In this document: piece after piece, positions 39,161 through 51,901 of the stretch
Layout of the letters: every line of letters starts with the position of its first letter
How positions within the stretch are numbered: the stretch's first letter is position 1
DNA from: Crotophaga sulcirostris
Lineage: Eukaryota; Chordata; Aves; Cuculiformes; Crotophagidae
Assembly: GCA_013397455.1 (NCBI GenBank)
Contig: VYZB01000145.1
Span: forward strand, 8,536-72,535
Length of the DNA: 64,000 nucleotides
Direction of reading: 5' to 3'
The notes under the pieces: model-generated
What the model was told of the DNA's origin: nothing
Seen by the model: the letters and a program-made list of their open reading frames with translations, nothing else
Database searches by the model: none
Translations under genes and position numbers: made by a program

Positions 39161-39604
39161 AAGAAAGGCAGTGACATCAATAACCCTCCCAGCACGTCTC
39201 TGTGGTCCACAGGCAGATGGAGTCGAAAAATTCTTTCAGGGCGTTGTGTGTAGTCTGGATCCTAATGCCACAAGAGTAGTTCTTTTTTTGTGCTAGGAAG
39301 CAGCCAGTTTGTAGCAGCAAAGAGCTTTTGAAAAGGCCATATGGCTGGAAAAGAGTAGTCTAGCAAGTCTTCTCTTTTTTTGATAGCTTCCAGTTGGTAT
39401 TGCAGCAGCCTAGCAGAAATAGGAGCCCTAGGAAGTGATTATTAACAGTTACTTCACATGACTTGGCACCAGCAGACATTTCCATAGTTTTTTCCACAGT
39501 CTGCTAAAGCTTACCTGTCCCACCTGGAGAAGATGTTGCTTTAGTTTCGCACGTTCCATCAGAGGCATGGTAAGAAGCACCACTGAGTTTCAGATTTTCC
39601 CGTC

Positions 39605-39690
39605 TTGCAAGGGCACATTGATACATCAAAGTAACAGAAAATTCTTATTGCAAAGGCACATTGATACATCAAAGTAATAGAAAATTCTTA
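39605..39690. repeat. 43-bp tandem duplication, two copies
   Basis: Units at 39605-39647 and 39648-39690 share 41 of 43 positions, beginning TTGCAA and ending AAAATTCTTA. The differences are GGG/AGG near the start and AACAG/AATAG. The unit shows no coding or transposon signature. High identity suggests a fairly recent event or gene conversion. Confidence 0.95.
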
Positions 39691-40304
39691 AGAATGTTTT
39701 TGGAAGAAAAGGAGGTAAAGATAAATCTACTACTTTGTTACTACTCTTCTAGTATAGCTCTTCCTTAAGCAAGTGTTTTAAGAGTACAAGTCTTTACAAA
39801 GCAAAAGAATAGTAAAATACATCATAAATTCAGCATCAAAAGTTAAGTAAAACAGAAATTATTATTTACATATGCTTATAGAATGGTTAAAAAATAATTC
39901 TGATTATTTCTTTACTAGAAATAATCACTTCTTTTTGTAATTCCTAAAATTATTAATTATACTGAAAAAGACATGTTGCCATTTCCGGGATTTGGAATGA
40001 AATCAACTACCTTAACAGAGGAAACATTGCTCTGTTTTGGATTTTTTTTCAAAACATCATTTAAAAATTATAAGAATAGTTATATAGTTAATTTATACTG
40101 TTGACTGAACATAAATGGATGTCACTCCTCTGGGGCAAGGCTTGTGTACTTATTATCTAACTTGCATCTGCGGGTTGTAAGAATAACAAAAACGTGCACC
40201 TGTTTTAAAAGTTTTCAAGGAATTCCATCACTAAAAATTCAAATAGTCTCTGATTTAAGGTAGGAGACAGTTCATTTTTAAAACATAGTATAAAATCATT
40301 TTCA

Positions 40305-40330
40305 CCTGAAAACCCTGAAAAACCTGAAAA
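40305..40330. repeat. 9-bp tandem repeat, three units
   Basis: CCTGAAAAC, CCTGAAAAA and CCTGAAAA lie head to tail. This is a simple slippage repeat in unique DNA. Confidence 0.8.
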
Positions 40331-43241
40331 TTATTATATCTAATGAACATATCAAATTAGCAAAAATTCTGCATATTATGACTGGTCAAACAAATTGATG
40401 GTTTGCTCCTGGGAACTTTTGGCAACATTTTGTTGGTGAAGGATTACACTCAAGATTAAGGGTTTGAACAATTGACAAGACACTTCAATTTGTACTTTAT
40501 ACTTTCCAACCTTTGTTTTCTCAGGCTGGAATCTTTTGGACACGGAATAAAATATATTTTACTTTCTTCAAATACTACATTTTAGATGTACTTACGTATT
40601 TTGACATTTTCAGTAAAAGAGACTTAAGAACCTTGGAACAGAATCAGATTTCTTCCTCAAATTAAAAACAAATAAACAAACAAAATGAGAACTACAAGGT
40701 CAGCACCATGTTAATAAAAATAAAGTTGAGGTTCCTAAGAATGGCTCTTTAGCTTCTAAAAATCTTACTAAAGAGACTTGGCTGTTCTGGGTGACTTTGC
40801 ATAGTCTGAGGTTTTCAGCTGCTCAAGGAATAATTAATTAAGGCGGTTGCCAGTGAGGTGTAGCTTTGCTTTTCTGTCAGTTGCTTGTGAAAATGTTGTT
40901 CCGCTATCTGAAGAAAAGCAAGAAAGTCACCCTGGGTTCCTGCAGCTGAGAAAGACACTGTTATTCACTGAGAAGCATTGGTAAAACAAGTTTCAGCTGA
41001 GCTCAGACTTACTTTCAAAGCTGCAATGAAGTTACATGGCCTTCCAGCTAATGCATAAGAGGATAGCTGGAATGTGTGATAATAAAAATAAAACCATGCA
41101 CCAAAGTATTTACTCACATATGAACCATTTTTGCACTTACCTTATTTTTCAGACTCAAAAGCAATTGTGGCTCTTCAATTTTCCTCCAAGATTGTTTTTT
41201 TTTTTTTCGCTGACGTTTGTGTCTCAAGTTTAATTAAGCTTTATGAATTCCTGTAAAGCTGGAAGACTTAGCAAAGACTTAGATATGCTTGCCTGGCAAG
41301 ACATTGTTAGTTTCAGACTAGAGCTGTTTTTAATTGGATGGCAGAAAAAATAGTTTATTGCAAAAAGTGAATCAAATTCATGGTAGAAGCTACTAAAATA
41401 TTTGCATCATAGACAAGAAATAAATGATCTGGCAAGATGCTATAGCACTTGATTTGGATGTAAGTCTTAATTTTGGGGACAGTGATTTGAAAAAAAGGAA
41501 GTAAAAAAAAGAAGACTATACCTTAGGAAAGATCTTGGACCATATATTGTGCTGCCTTTACTCAATAAATTACACATACCACCATAATGACATCACTTCA
41601 AGGGCCTCAATTAATCTACCCCTTTTTATGGTTGTTCACACCTTCCGTTGTGGTCAAGAACCTTGTGAAGGATGAAGTGGATGCTAATATTTATATAGCA
41701 CTTAATGTAATTGGGTCCTGGCCTGGCTAGGTACAACACTTATATAAACACATATTAAACAAAAGAGAATTGCTGCAGGGCTCAGCATGCATTAGTTCCT
41801 AGATTTGAGTTTTTGTTGGTCCTCTGGGCACCGGAAATATCAAATATACTACGACACACTGAGTGTGGTCTGTCAATAAATTAATATTTAGCAATCTACA
41901 GAGATTAGCTAACTGAATGTTAGCTTTAGGAAAACACTGCAAAATTCCAAACTAAGTTGCTTCCCTGAAAACAATAGGCAAAGCCCAACAGAAACCAATT
42001 AACTTGGAGTGCCGAATAGACATTTGCAGAAGTATTATACTTAAGGTTTGAAAAATACAGGTTTAGGAAGAGGAATGACCTAATATAGAAATTTTAAATG
42101 TATAGTTTGAAAAATAAACCTTGGTAGCTGAATGGCACAGGTGTAGGAAGGGATGCTTTTTCTCTCTAGATACAGAATAAAACTAGAATTCTGGCAGAGA
42201 GCTGAGCCTTGATCTTTCTTGAAAAAACAGTAAAAATGTAGGTTAACAAACAAATATAGATTAAAGAGGTGTGTAGGTATCTCTTAAGAAAATTGTTGTA
42301 CTTTCCCTAAAATAGTCAGTTTTAAGGAAGTGTGCAGTTCTGGGTGTTTTAAAAAAAGCTTTCTCTACCTCTGCAGCACCACCATAGAAATGCATGTGTG
42401 TAATTGAGTTTGTGAAGTTGTGCAGAGGGCTATTTTAAGACATACAGTGGAGTTAAAGCTTTAGTAAACAATCACATTTATATAAAATCTGCCTGTGAAT
42501 GTATTGCAAGGTATAAAAATCCATAGAACAATAAATCCTCTTGTTCTTCCTGGTGGAGATAAATTCTAAGGTCATCAACTATAAGGATCAGATGAGTCTC
42601 ACATGAATGCTTTGGCCCAGAGCTGCGCTGGTAATAAACAGGATTTTTATTACATTTCTAAGTGCTCCATGACATGTGTTAAATTACTGTAGGCTTCACG
42701 AACTGCAGCTCAGAAGTGTTGTACAATTGGATAGTTCAAATTTGTTCCCAGTGCTCCATTTCAACCCAGTGCCTCAGCTTCTCTTGCAGAAGGAAAAATG
42801 TCTTTTATTTCTTTTATTCACTGTGTGATCAGGCCTATTCAACTTTTACATGATTATGGCAAAGGAACTTAAGAATTTTTCATAGAACAAAATACTTTCT
42901 GGCTTTTATTTTTTAACTGTGATGGACCCTTCCATTTTGTATCAGATTGTCTTTCAATCTAAGTTTGAATGCAAACTGAAGAACACAGAGGTCCTTCTCA
43001 GCTTGTGAAGGTTAGATCCATCTCACCTTTCTATCGTTGGGGATGATGGCATACACCTGCTTCCTCCTGGCCATTCTATTTAGGGCTTAGTGTACCAAGC
43101 AGCACATCTGCATCTACATTAGATATTATTTATTATGAAATATTACATTAAATATTAATACATCTACAATATACGCTGTCCTAAATAAGCTCTTAGTTCA
43201 ACAGAAACAGCAATAAGTTCGGAAATACTAATCTCAAGATC

Positions 43242-43260
43242 CTTATTATTATTATTATTT
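43242..43260. repeat. (ATT)n microsatellite
   Basis: Five to six TTA/ATT units precede a T run in AT-rich DNA. It is short and probably weakly polymorphic. Confidence 0.8.
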
Positions 43261-44307
43261 TTAATTTAGACTAAACTTTTGTTAAAATCAGGGAGTCTGT
43301 CTTTCACAGGGTCTCATTATTTGGGTTCAAAGCCTGGTGAATCGATGCAGGTACTTGGGTCAGTGTTAGGTTAGAACGTTGACTCCATTTCTGCGTTGGG
43401 ACACGTTCACTCCATTGCAAAACTCAAGACTGAAAAAGTTAGCATGCCTTGTGAATCACCACCTCTCAATCAAAGCCCTTAAGGAAAAGACACATGACAA
43501 TAAAATATTGTGGTAAAATTGAATGCAAAACTGCAGTAGATGGATTAGGACATTTTTATTTTGTCACTACAGGTAATGGTAGGGTCATATCCAAGTCGCT
43601 GCTTTTAATAAAACAAGTAGGTCTGTGTTTCCTCAGCAGAGCTGATTGCCTAGTCCTAAGCTTATGCTTCCATTTTAATCAGTAGTGGGAATGAATAAAA
43701 ATAAAATTAAAAAAATCCTGCATTTTTGCATTTAAAATCCGATCCTTAAAGGTTAAAGCTGCAATATTACAGGATGAATATTTTGTATGTGGATGTTCTT
43801 CCAGCAAAGAGAAAAGAAACTTAAAATGCAGAACCATTGCCAGCCAGTGCCACTCCCTGCAACTGAAATACTAAGAAATGCTAAAAAATATTTGTTTTTC
43901 TTCCTTTATTCAAGACAGACATCTACTTCCACACCCTTGCAGAAAGAATCTGAAAACTTAATTTCACCTTGAAGTAGGTGGTGTCTTTTTCTGGCTAAGC
44001 TATTCTTGTGTGACAGAGAGATGAATAAGGACCTTACAAGTTTCATCTTTTAAGAATTTGGAAAACAATTGCAGAGGAAATAACCTCTATAATTTTTATT
44101 TAGAGTAGTAGCTCAATAATTAAAGGTTAACTCTTTAGGTAAATTAGAATTAAAAAGTCCTAGCAAATTGTTAGTGTAGTAACTCTATACTAAAGTGAAT
44201 CTTTTAATATTTAGTGCTTGAATAAAAGGAAAAATCTTGGAAAGTTACTGAAAAATAACTAAGGGGAGAATCTGAAGTAAAATAGCTGCCTTTATTAGCC
44301 ATTCTGA

Positions 44308-44316
44308 CCTCTCTCC

Positions 44317-44350
<34 letters not shown>

Positions 44351-44362
44351 TTTTTTTTTTCC
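44308..44362. repeat. (CT)n homopyrimidine tract
   Basis: About 40 bp of mostly perfect CT dinucleotides are followed by ten T and CCC, giving a 55-bp tract with no purine. It has mirror symmetry and is the classical type of sequence able to form intramolecular triplex (H-DNA). It is also a likely length-polymorphic microsatellite. No promoter or exon is visible beside it. Confidence 0.95.
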
Positions 44363-46225
44363 CTGGAAGCAAGCTTTTAAGATTAGCTGGCATCATAGTA
44401 GATCAGTTAATTTGGTGTTATTTATATCTGAAAATCTGTAATGTTATTTTTAATTTCATTCTGACAGTATTGCAAAAACTATTTTTGGTGGCATTTTTAG
44501 CTAGAGAAATTGTCTAGGTGAAAAGTATAAAATACTATTGTGTCATTTGTCTTCTACTTACATTAATTCTTTGTTTTCAAATTTTATCCTCGCTTAGTCA
44601 TTTCTTCTATTCCAGCTAAACAATTAGTTAGAATTAGATTATTTTGATTACCGTCTGTGTTTATATTTTATTTTTCAGAAACATTAAAGCAGGAAAGTTA
44701 TGTTGGCATCATTCCATGATTTTTTTTTTTAGCATTTACATTTTTCATGAAAGTTAGTAGTTTACAAAGCTGCCTTTTTTTTTTTTTTTCCCCCGAGAAT
44801 CACAATAGCTTCAAGTATACTTCTGTGATCGTTTCCTTGGGCAAATTACTATTTTTTCCACCAAACATTTTTCCCCATATTTTGGCCATAGGACAGGTGG
44901 TTTAGCTTTCACAGCAGCCTTCCCTCGTAGCCATATTTTGGTCACGGCTCATATTGTTTCAGCTATTTGTTTCCATTAAAGAGTTCAATATCTCTTTACA
45001 TTTCTTCTAAGAAGCAGTGATTATGCCCACCAGCTTCAAAGAGATTTAACCCATTTATTAGCACGAGGGGACTTCATAACTACAGAATTATGTTTCATTA
45101 GTCCTATCCATCAAAACGTGATTGTTGTCCTGATGGGGAAGTGAAGACACTCAACATATCAAGTTCTAAGGTCATGCAAGTAGATTCCACTCCTGGAGCT
45201 TGTAAAGTGCATCCAGCTGGAACACCCAAGGGTCAGGGATGACATCCATTATTCGCTGGAAAGGAGTATCTGCTGTTGTGTGGCCAAGGAGGATATATTT
45301 GGGAAAACAGAACACGTATCTTTGGGAAGAAGGAGAAGCAAATTGCAAAGAAGTCCAAACATGCCGGATTTCTACCCAAGGCAAAAGGGTTCCTCTGCTA
45401 TAGGCCAGGCAACCAGTAGGAGGCATTGTATTATTTGTGATAGAATTCAGTCCCATATTCTGAGCAAAAATCAGATTGTTTCTTCCTTGCGATGACCAAT
45501 TTTTTTTGTATTATATGTGTTCAGTGACAGTTTGGAAGTCCAAAACAGATTAATGTGGTCACCTGTATGGGATCGCTTATTTTAATAAGTATGTTATAAT
45601 TTAAGTTATACAATAATTCTCATAGTTTTTTATTGTTAATGTTTTTAAAAACCACCTGTAACTAAATACAAGGAGCAGTAATAAGATAATTCAAACAGCA
45701 AACGCACACTGCCAGACTAAATTTTCAAACACGTGTCATTAAATTGGACCCTTGCATCCTTTTATATGTAATTTTAACTCATTAACAACCTCCACAGGTA
45801 CACAGGAGGATTAAGTGTGAACTGAATCAAACCAAAATTGCACTTCTTTTACTGAAAAGACTCAGGGAGAGGTGGTGTTATGCAATTTTTGGCCAACTTC
45901 ATACGCACTCACTTGCCTTCCAAACAAGTACGAGCAGGATATTTTTGGTCAATTTGTTTGAACCTGATATTTGACATGAACACTTTCCGATTGCAAACAA
46001 CACAGAAATTATTTGTTTATTGTCTTAACTGTACCAGTATAATTACTTTTAATCTGTGTTACACAGAGTCAATTCTCCACAAAAGAGTCTTTCATAGCAC
46101 CAGGCACACAGTAGTAAGAATAACTGTAGAAATTGCTCTGAAAAGCCAATGCTCAGTTCCAAGGTGGTACAAGTATTATCAATCCTATCACCACTCTCAG
46201 AATCAGCACCACATAGAAATCAAAA

Positions 46226-46274
46226 TGAAAAAATGAATAAATGAACGAATGAATTAATAACTAACTAACTAAAT
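46226..46274. repeat. degenerate tetranucleotide repeat
   Basis: Units of ATGA, AATG and GAAT grade into three CTAA units (AACTAACTAACTAAAT). This is a decayed microsatellite, possibly of two origins. Confidence 0.8.
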
Positions 46275-47420
46275 ATTTAATGCCTCAAAGCTGTTTCTCC
46301 AAAGCGTATTGTTCAGTTTAACACTGTGTCTGAGTTTACTGATACCATGATAAATTTCTGGTTCTTCTCATCCTAGTTGTTAGAATTGCTTAATTATTTA
46401 AAGGAAATTTGATGGACAACCTCTTAGGTGTCAGCTTGAAAAGTGTGTGATGATGAGAGTTTCTTCCTCATTTTTTCAGTAAGTGTTCAAGGTTAATTTT
46501 GAAACTAGAGACACCTTTTAAATTGTTTTCACATGTTGATGACTGTTCCATTGTCTCATCAAGAGGATTTTGTCAGGAAGATGCAGCTTTCATTCTACTA
46601 AGCAACATACTTAAAGGTAATAAATATCACTCTACAGATTTCATTTTCATACCTTCCTTACATCGTTTGAGTTCTTGGGACCCACAAAAACACTGTAGTC
46701 TTGAAATGTTAATTACGTCTATACAAGTAAACAAGAATTTTTCCCAATGGAAATAAAACTCTATTTGTAGAGCAATTGCTGATTATTCTAAATATAGGCA
46801 GTTCAGAGACAAATCCCATGATTAACCCTTTCTCCACTCAGGATCACAAACTGATATATGAAGTTTTAATTCCAAATATCAGTGCAGGATCTTCAGGAGT
46901 CTTTTTCAAAGGTGCTATGTCATTGCATAATAAAAAAAAAAACTGTTAAAAATATGGGCCTTTTGGCATATTACCTGAAATATTAAATACATTGAGGCAC
47001 TGTTATGCGAAACCCAGGGATTATAAATTTTAATGATCTGTTCCTAATGATTTAAGAAATATTTAAACATATTTATGAATATTGGTGATAGAGCAGTCTT
47101 TGATGACTTGTACAGTAAGACCTCTTTGAATCTGAAGATTGTAAGGTTTCATGTTAAGTCTTGCTTCTGAAATGGAACAAAATTATTCTAAGATGCAATC
47201 CAGAATCTCTTCCCATAGGATGGTGGTGAGCAGGTTTTCTAAACAAACATGGTAATTATGTTGTATTTACTATTTTAACTGTTTATGGTGTTACTGGTGG
47301 GTGGATGTGAGGGGAACAGCTCCATGTGATAACGTCTGTATTTTTTTATACACGCAGCTTGCTGCAGTAGCAAGGCATCTCCCTGTTATAAAAGGATATT
47401 AAATATAGGATATGATATTA

Positions 47421-47436
47421 TAAATAAATAAATAAA
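47421..47436. repeat. (AAAT)n microsatellite
   Basis: About four perfect TAAA units in AT-rich DNA. It is short. Confidence 0.8.
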
Positions 47437-47845
47437 GCATATTATCTGCCAGTCAACATTAAGTATCTTTACCTCTCAGCATGTGGGTTTGTTAAGGAAG
47501 TTGGTACCCCTCTAGGTCTCTGGTGAGGGCATGTACTGTACCCTGATGCACTTGCTTATCTCCAGTCAGAGCTTTGTAAACAGAGACTTTGAGAAGGATT
47601 TGCTCCTCTGACTGGAGGAAGACTGAATTCAACAATTATTTTGTGTTAACATACCACAGAACCTGTTGTTGCTGAACACAGAGCCAAAGCTGAAAAGAAG
47701 ATGGTGTCTGGGTTCCTGTAGTGGTCCACAGCCCTCTTGGGACAATGGTGTAATTAGCTTTTCTAAATTATTTTCATTTGCTAGCCAAAGCAAACTTTCT
47801 TCTTCCAAAATAAACAAAAAAATAAACAGCTTAAAAAAAAAAAAA

Positions 47846-48075
47846 AGTAAATGCCCTGTCTTTTGGGGCTTCCCTTCATCCCCTGGTCACAGTGTTAGGA
47901 CCTTGTTGTCAGCTTTACCCAGTGCAGTCGAACCCCCAGGGAGTCCCGACACTCTCTCTGTTCCAGGCTGGAAGCAGAAGAGCAGCTGTTCATTAGGACC
48001 TCAGAGTTCTCCTCTAACCCTCTGCTCCCCCGAGGCCCTGCTCCACTGTGTGCCGCTCCCCTTTTTCACTGAATC
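47846..48075. other. C-rich patch of unknown origin
   Basis: Right after a 14-A run (47833-47846) the plus strand becomes C- and CT-rich for about 230 bp (CGAACCCCCAGGGAGTCCC; TGCTCCCCCGAGGCCC). The 137-codon plus frame 47666-48079 spans the border and becomes Ser/Pro/Leu-rich (PPGSPDTLSVPGW). No domain is recognised. The A run lies at the 5' side of the patch, so it is not a poly(A) tail of a plus-strand retrocopy of it. Confidence 0.35.
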
Positions 48076-50768
48076 TTGAGTTTTTTCATTTCATTGAACT
48101 TCAATGAGCCTTTCATATTCCTAAAAGGTCCCCAATTACATGACCCCTTTCTGTTCGGTCTCAGGATAAGTTAAAAAAACCCAACAAAATAGACCCATAC
48201 TCTTCTTAAAGACTGCAGTGATATAATTGGTAAGTTAAGTATATTATTTTACGTGTTTATGCTACTTTGGTTAATTAAAATGGTAACACATCTTTCCCCA
48301 GGAAGTTTACAGTCTGTCCATTTTTTCCCCTAGAGTTGAAATGAAATTAAATTGAAAGCAGTAAACAGATTAACAGCTGTTTGTATTAATAGTTTTTTAA
48401 GAGTTCTGCTAGACACATCCACAGTTTTTGGTACACAGATAGGGAAATGGGACATTTGGAAGTAGGGAGGAGCAATTATGCCATTTTTTGAACATGCTAA
48501 AAACACATATATGCAATCACAGTCACTTTAAACCTTCTTTTGTTTGAAGCTCCTCATCTCCAAGTTGTTTTTCTACAATTACATCCTGGCAATGATGAAA
48601 TATATTACCATGCAAAGTGTAGCTACTATTGTACCTCTTAAATATCTATCAGAGGCAATGCTTTAATAATATAAATTACCCCAGGATTGAAAGTGTGTTT
48701 TTGCAGTGACTCTGTCTAGCTGTCAAAATCTTTATTGCTACACATAAAAAATAATGGAATCATATTTGCAAGGCCATGGCACTTATGAAGCCTTTGTAGT
48801 GTGTTCATTAAATTTTCTGCATCAAATATTCATTTTATTGTCAATTCTTACCTCATCTTCTGCCAATGCTATTCCCTTACAGATAACCATGTTAGAACTT
48901 CAGTCTTCCTTCATATTTTAGATTTCTGTTCATCTTAAAAATGGCAGGAAAGCATTATGTGCATTTCAGACTCGTGTGTACTTGCCAGTATTCTCACTAG
49001 ACTGATTGTGCATTTTTCCTCGTGATTATGCCTTTAATGATTCTTCTTTGTCGCTGCCAGATAAAAGCTCAATCACAGTCTAGAAAAGACAGGTGGAAGA
49101 GTGATGGGTTGAGTTGCTCGCACATGAATTGTGACCATTTGTGATTCTGGGAAAACTAGATTGATTGTAAGCAGAAAACAACCCAGTTCTTGATAGGGTG
49201 ACACACTAAGTGAAGGCATTATCGTATTAGCCAAGCTGATTAATTTAAAATACAATATGCAGTGTTGTATGTTTTCTGGCTGGTATCTCCTTTTAAAAGC
49301 CATTTTCTTTGTTGTGACACAAGAAAAATGAAGAAGAAACTGTTCTTTATAAATTTACGGTGTCATGTAACAGTTGAATAGTCTGTGAAAATCTTTAAAT
49401 GCCTTTGCTGGGGAAACACTGGATTATTGGCAGCTGAGTGAAAGACATGGCCATTTATAATGAGAGGTTTGAACAATAATATCTAATGCAATTACTAGTG
49501 ATATAAAAAGCAGGCAGGTTCTGGTAGGGGCTTGAACCTATAATCACTTGAAGGTCTTAATGACTCAGTTAACCAAGAAAAAGAAATACTTTCAGAGATT
49601 GTAGGAATCCTGTGACACAGCCTCTCCCAATCTAGTAATGCCTGCAGGACTTTTTTACAGATAGTATGGAGAAAAATGAAGTTATTATTTTATAGAATTT
49701 GATTGCAGAATGTAACAAAATCAAGCCCATGACAGTGTAAAGCATAGTGCAGGCAAACTCAGTAAAATCTAGTAAAATATATACATTAAAACCAGGTGTT
49801 GGTGATTGAGTCTGTTTTAGGCACCCCTAAAACAAGCATAAGATAATTACTCTTCACTAAATATATCAGAGAGCTGCAGCAGTGTCACGGAGCCTCTGCA
49901 GGAGAAAAATTATGCTTTTGCTAGAAAGCTTACAGTGGAAAACACTCACTGGTTGTACAGCTGAATATCAGGCTTGGTTTTATAATGCATACAGTGCAAG
50001 AGCAAAATTGTAAAAAATTAGGGGATAGAGAAAACACAAAACTCTCTGCAAAATGAAACTACTGCCCCTTGAGAACAGTGGATATTTGTAGATTCATCTG
50101 TTTGCAAATGACAGTGTAGGGGCCCCCGAGAATTACTACAATCACCTAAACACTACTGGGGTTGCTACCTACACCAAGAGTTAGCCCTTATGTATCTCCA
50201 TCTTATTAATAAAACAGTACTTGGAATCCAGTTATTTCAGCATGTTGTCCTCACAGCCTTACTAACATGTGTAGAGCAAATATGCATTGTTATAAGGATA
50301 TTTTATGCAACCATTTTTCATTCACTAGGAATGTATATGATTGGTGATAGATCAAATTTCTACACTCCATCTACTAAAAGCCACAGGAAATCCTAATTGC
50401 AGAGACAATTTCCCATAATTATATGGCATAAATCTTATCTTTCTAATAATGGCCTTCACCTTCCCTAGGAAATATTTTGGAGTTCACGTATCAAAGATCA
50501 TTGAAAATCACTGCCCAGTGGCGTGAGGTATTCCTGAGTTCATTGCTGATGTCTCCCTTAGGAAAGTATAATGATAAGAAAATGTTAAGGACACTGTAAT
50601 GTCTTTTGTCCAAAAAATAATTAGAGATTTTCTATTAACATCATGACTCTACATCAACCATAGACAGTTTATTTACTTTCTGAACAGCTTTTCTCTAACT
50701 CTTAGACATATGGATATACCCCACCAGCACTCCGATCTCCACGTGTTTTTTTACAGAAACCCTCTCAA

Positions 50769-50954
50769 TATCACAGTATCACAGTACCACAAGGTTGGAA
50801 AGGACCTCTGAGATCATCGAGTCCAACCTATAACCCAACACCAACACCAACCCATCATCTAAACCCTGGCACTGAGTGCCTCAGCCAATCTCCTCTTAAA
50901 CACCTTCAGGGTTGGCAACTCCACCACCTCCCTGGGCAGCAACCACCTCTCAGG
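50769..50954 (-). mobile_element. CR1 LINE, 3' end fragment (young type)
   Basis: On the minus strand it reads the ORF2 C-terminal codons (CTGCCCAGGGAGGTGGTGG), GAGGCACTCAGTGCCAGGG, GTTGGTGTTGGTGTTGGG, GATGATCTCAGAGGTCC, TTTCCAACCTTG, and a tail GTGGTACTGTGATACTGTGATA. It is very similar to the plus-strand copy at 51476-51995. Relative to that copy it lacks about 15 bp (around GGCCATGGGAATGC), and the ORF2 end is mutated. It faces the other copy with about 520 bp between them. The boundary near 50954 is approximate; weak similarity may extend to about 50980. Confidence 0.94.
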
Positions 50955-51475
50955 TTTTGGTCTTGAATTTCCTCATAGGCTTTTATTGCCTCCAAGCCAA
51001 ACCATCATTTCCAAGCAGTTCTCCACAGATTAACTAGAAGGTGTAGTTTGGCTGTCTCTTGCCCTTGGGTGGCTGAACTCAACGGACACTCAAACTTCGT
51101 GCCTTTATGGATAGATTCTAGCCTGCAAGCTACCGCATGTGTGTTAGAGTTTCTTTGCCTTGAGAAACAGATAATTCATTCTGGCAGTTGGAGCAGCTTG
51201 AAGAACTATGGGAATTTGTTTTAAGTTGCATTGTGCTGGTACAGGCACAGGTGTGATGCACAGACAGATTTCAAAGCAGTCAGCATCCTTCTTTACATCT
51301 GGCTGTAACCTTTAGATCCATCTTGTCATTTATGAAAGCTCTCACATACAAAGTTCATGTTCTAAATGACTTCTCTTCCTCTTCTGCCTAAAGGAAGAAA
51401 AATGTGACTGTTTTGGAGGAAAGCAGCTTACCTGACCATGTGCAGTTTGATCTCGTCGTGGGCATCTGTGTATAG
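50955..51475. other. spacer between inverted CR1 copies
   Basis: About 520 bp of unassigned sequence, slightly richer in GC than average, separates the two oppositely oriented CR1 elements. No gene, RNA or target-site duplication is seen. Confidence 0.5.
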
Positions 51476-51901
51476 AACTATGTGCAGTTCTGGGCCCCTC
51501 AGTTTGGGAAAGATGTCAGGATACTGGAGGGTGTCCAGAGGAGGGCAAAAAAGATGGTGAAGGGTTTGGAGCACAAGCCCTGTGAGGAGCGACTGAGGGA
51601 GCTGGGGCTGTTTAGCCTGGAGAAGAGGAGGCTCAGGGGTGACCTTATTGCTCTCTACAACTGCCTAAAAGGAGGCTGTGGTCAGGCAGGGGTTGGTCTC
51701 TTCTCCCAGGTGACCAGGGACAGAACTAGAGGACATGGACTCAAGCTTCGTCAGGGAAAGTTTAGGTTTGATATTAGGAAAAAGTTCTTCCCTGAAAGGG
51801 TGATTGGCCATGGGAATGCGCTGCCCGGGGAGGTGGTGGAGTCACCAACCCTGGAGGTGTTTAAGAGGAGGCTGGATGAGGCACTCAGTGCCAGGGTTTA
51901 G
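51476..51901 (+). pseudogene. CR1 ORF2 C-terminal remnant (reverse transcriptase polyprotein)
   Basis: The frame from 51476 to the stop at 51899-51901 encodes the end of CR1 ORF2p, downstream of the reverse-transcriptase palm. Visible family signatures are [58 protein letters not shown] and the terminal [11 protein letters not shown]. No start codon belongs to this fragment; GTG at 51482 is internal. An in-frame TAG at 51473-51475 lies just outside the insertion. The endonuclease and all catalytic RT residues are missing, so no activity is expected. Full CR1 ORF2p is several times longer. It is a truncated pseudogene, but unusually undamaged. Confidence 0.92.

Larger units (their letters stand above)
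39691..44307. other. gene-free AT-rich DNA
   Basis: No gene or named element is supported. Minor simple repeats are three 9-bp CCTGAAAAM units at 40305-40330 and an (ATT)n run at 43242-43260. GGTTCAAAGCC at 43324-43334 fits the pol III B-box consensus but lacks an A box upstream. Frames are all under 70 codons. Confidence 0.6.
44363..50768. other. gene-free DNA with simple repeats and a C-rich patch
   Basis: No gene is supported. Simple repeats are T runs near 44.72 and 44.78 kb, a degenerate GAAT/TAAC tetranucleotide stretch at 46226-46274, and (AAAT)n at 47421-47436. The 47.85-48.07 kb part is C-rich and described separately. The 49.3-49.55 kb part has clustered homeodomain- and SOX-like motifs but no proof of function. 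Confidence 0.55.

Noticed and set aside
43324..43334. GGTTCAAAGCC, a B-box-like string
   Set aside because: No A box 30-60 bp upstream and no tRNA fold or SINE body.
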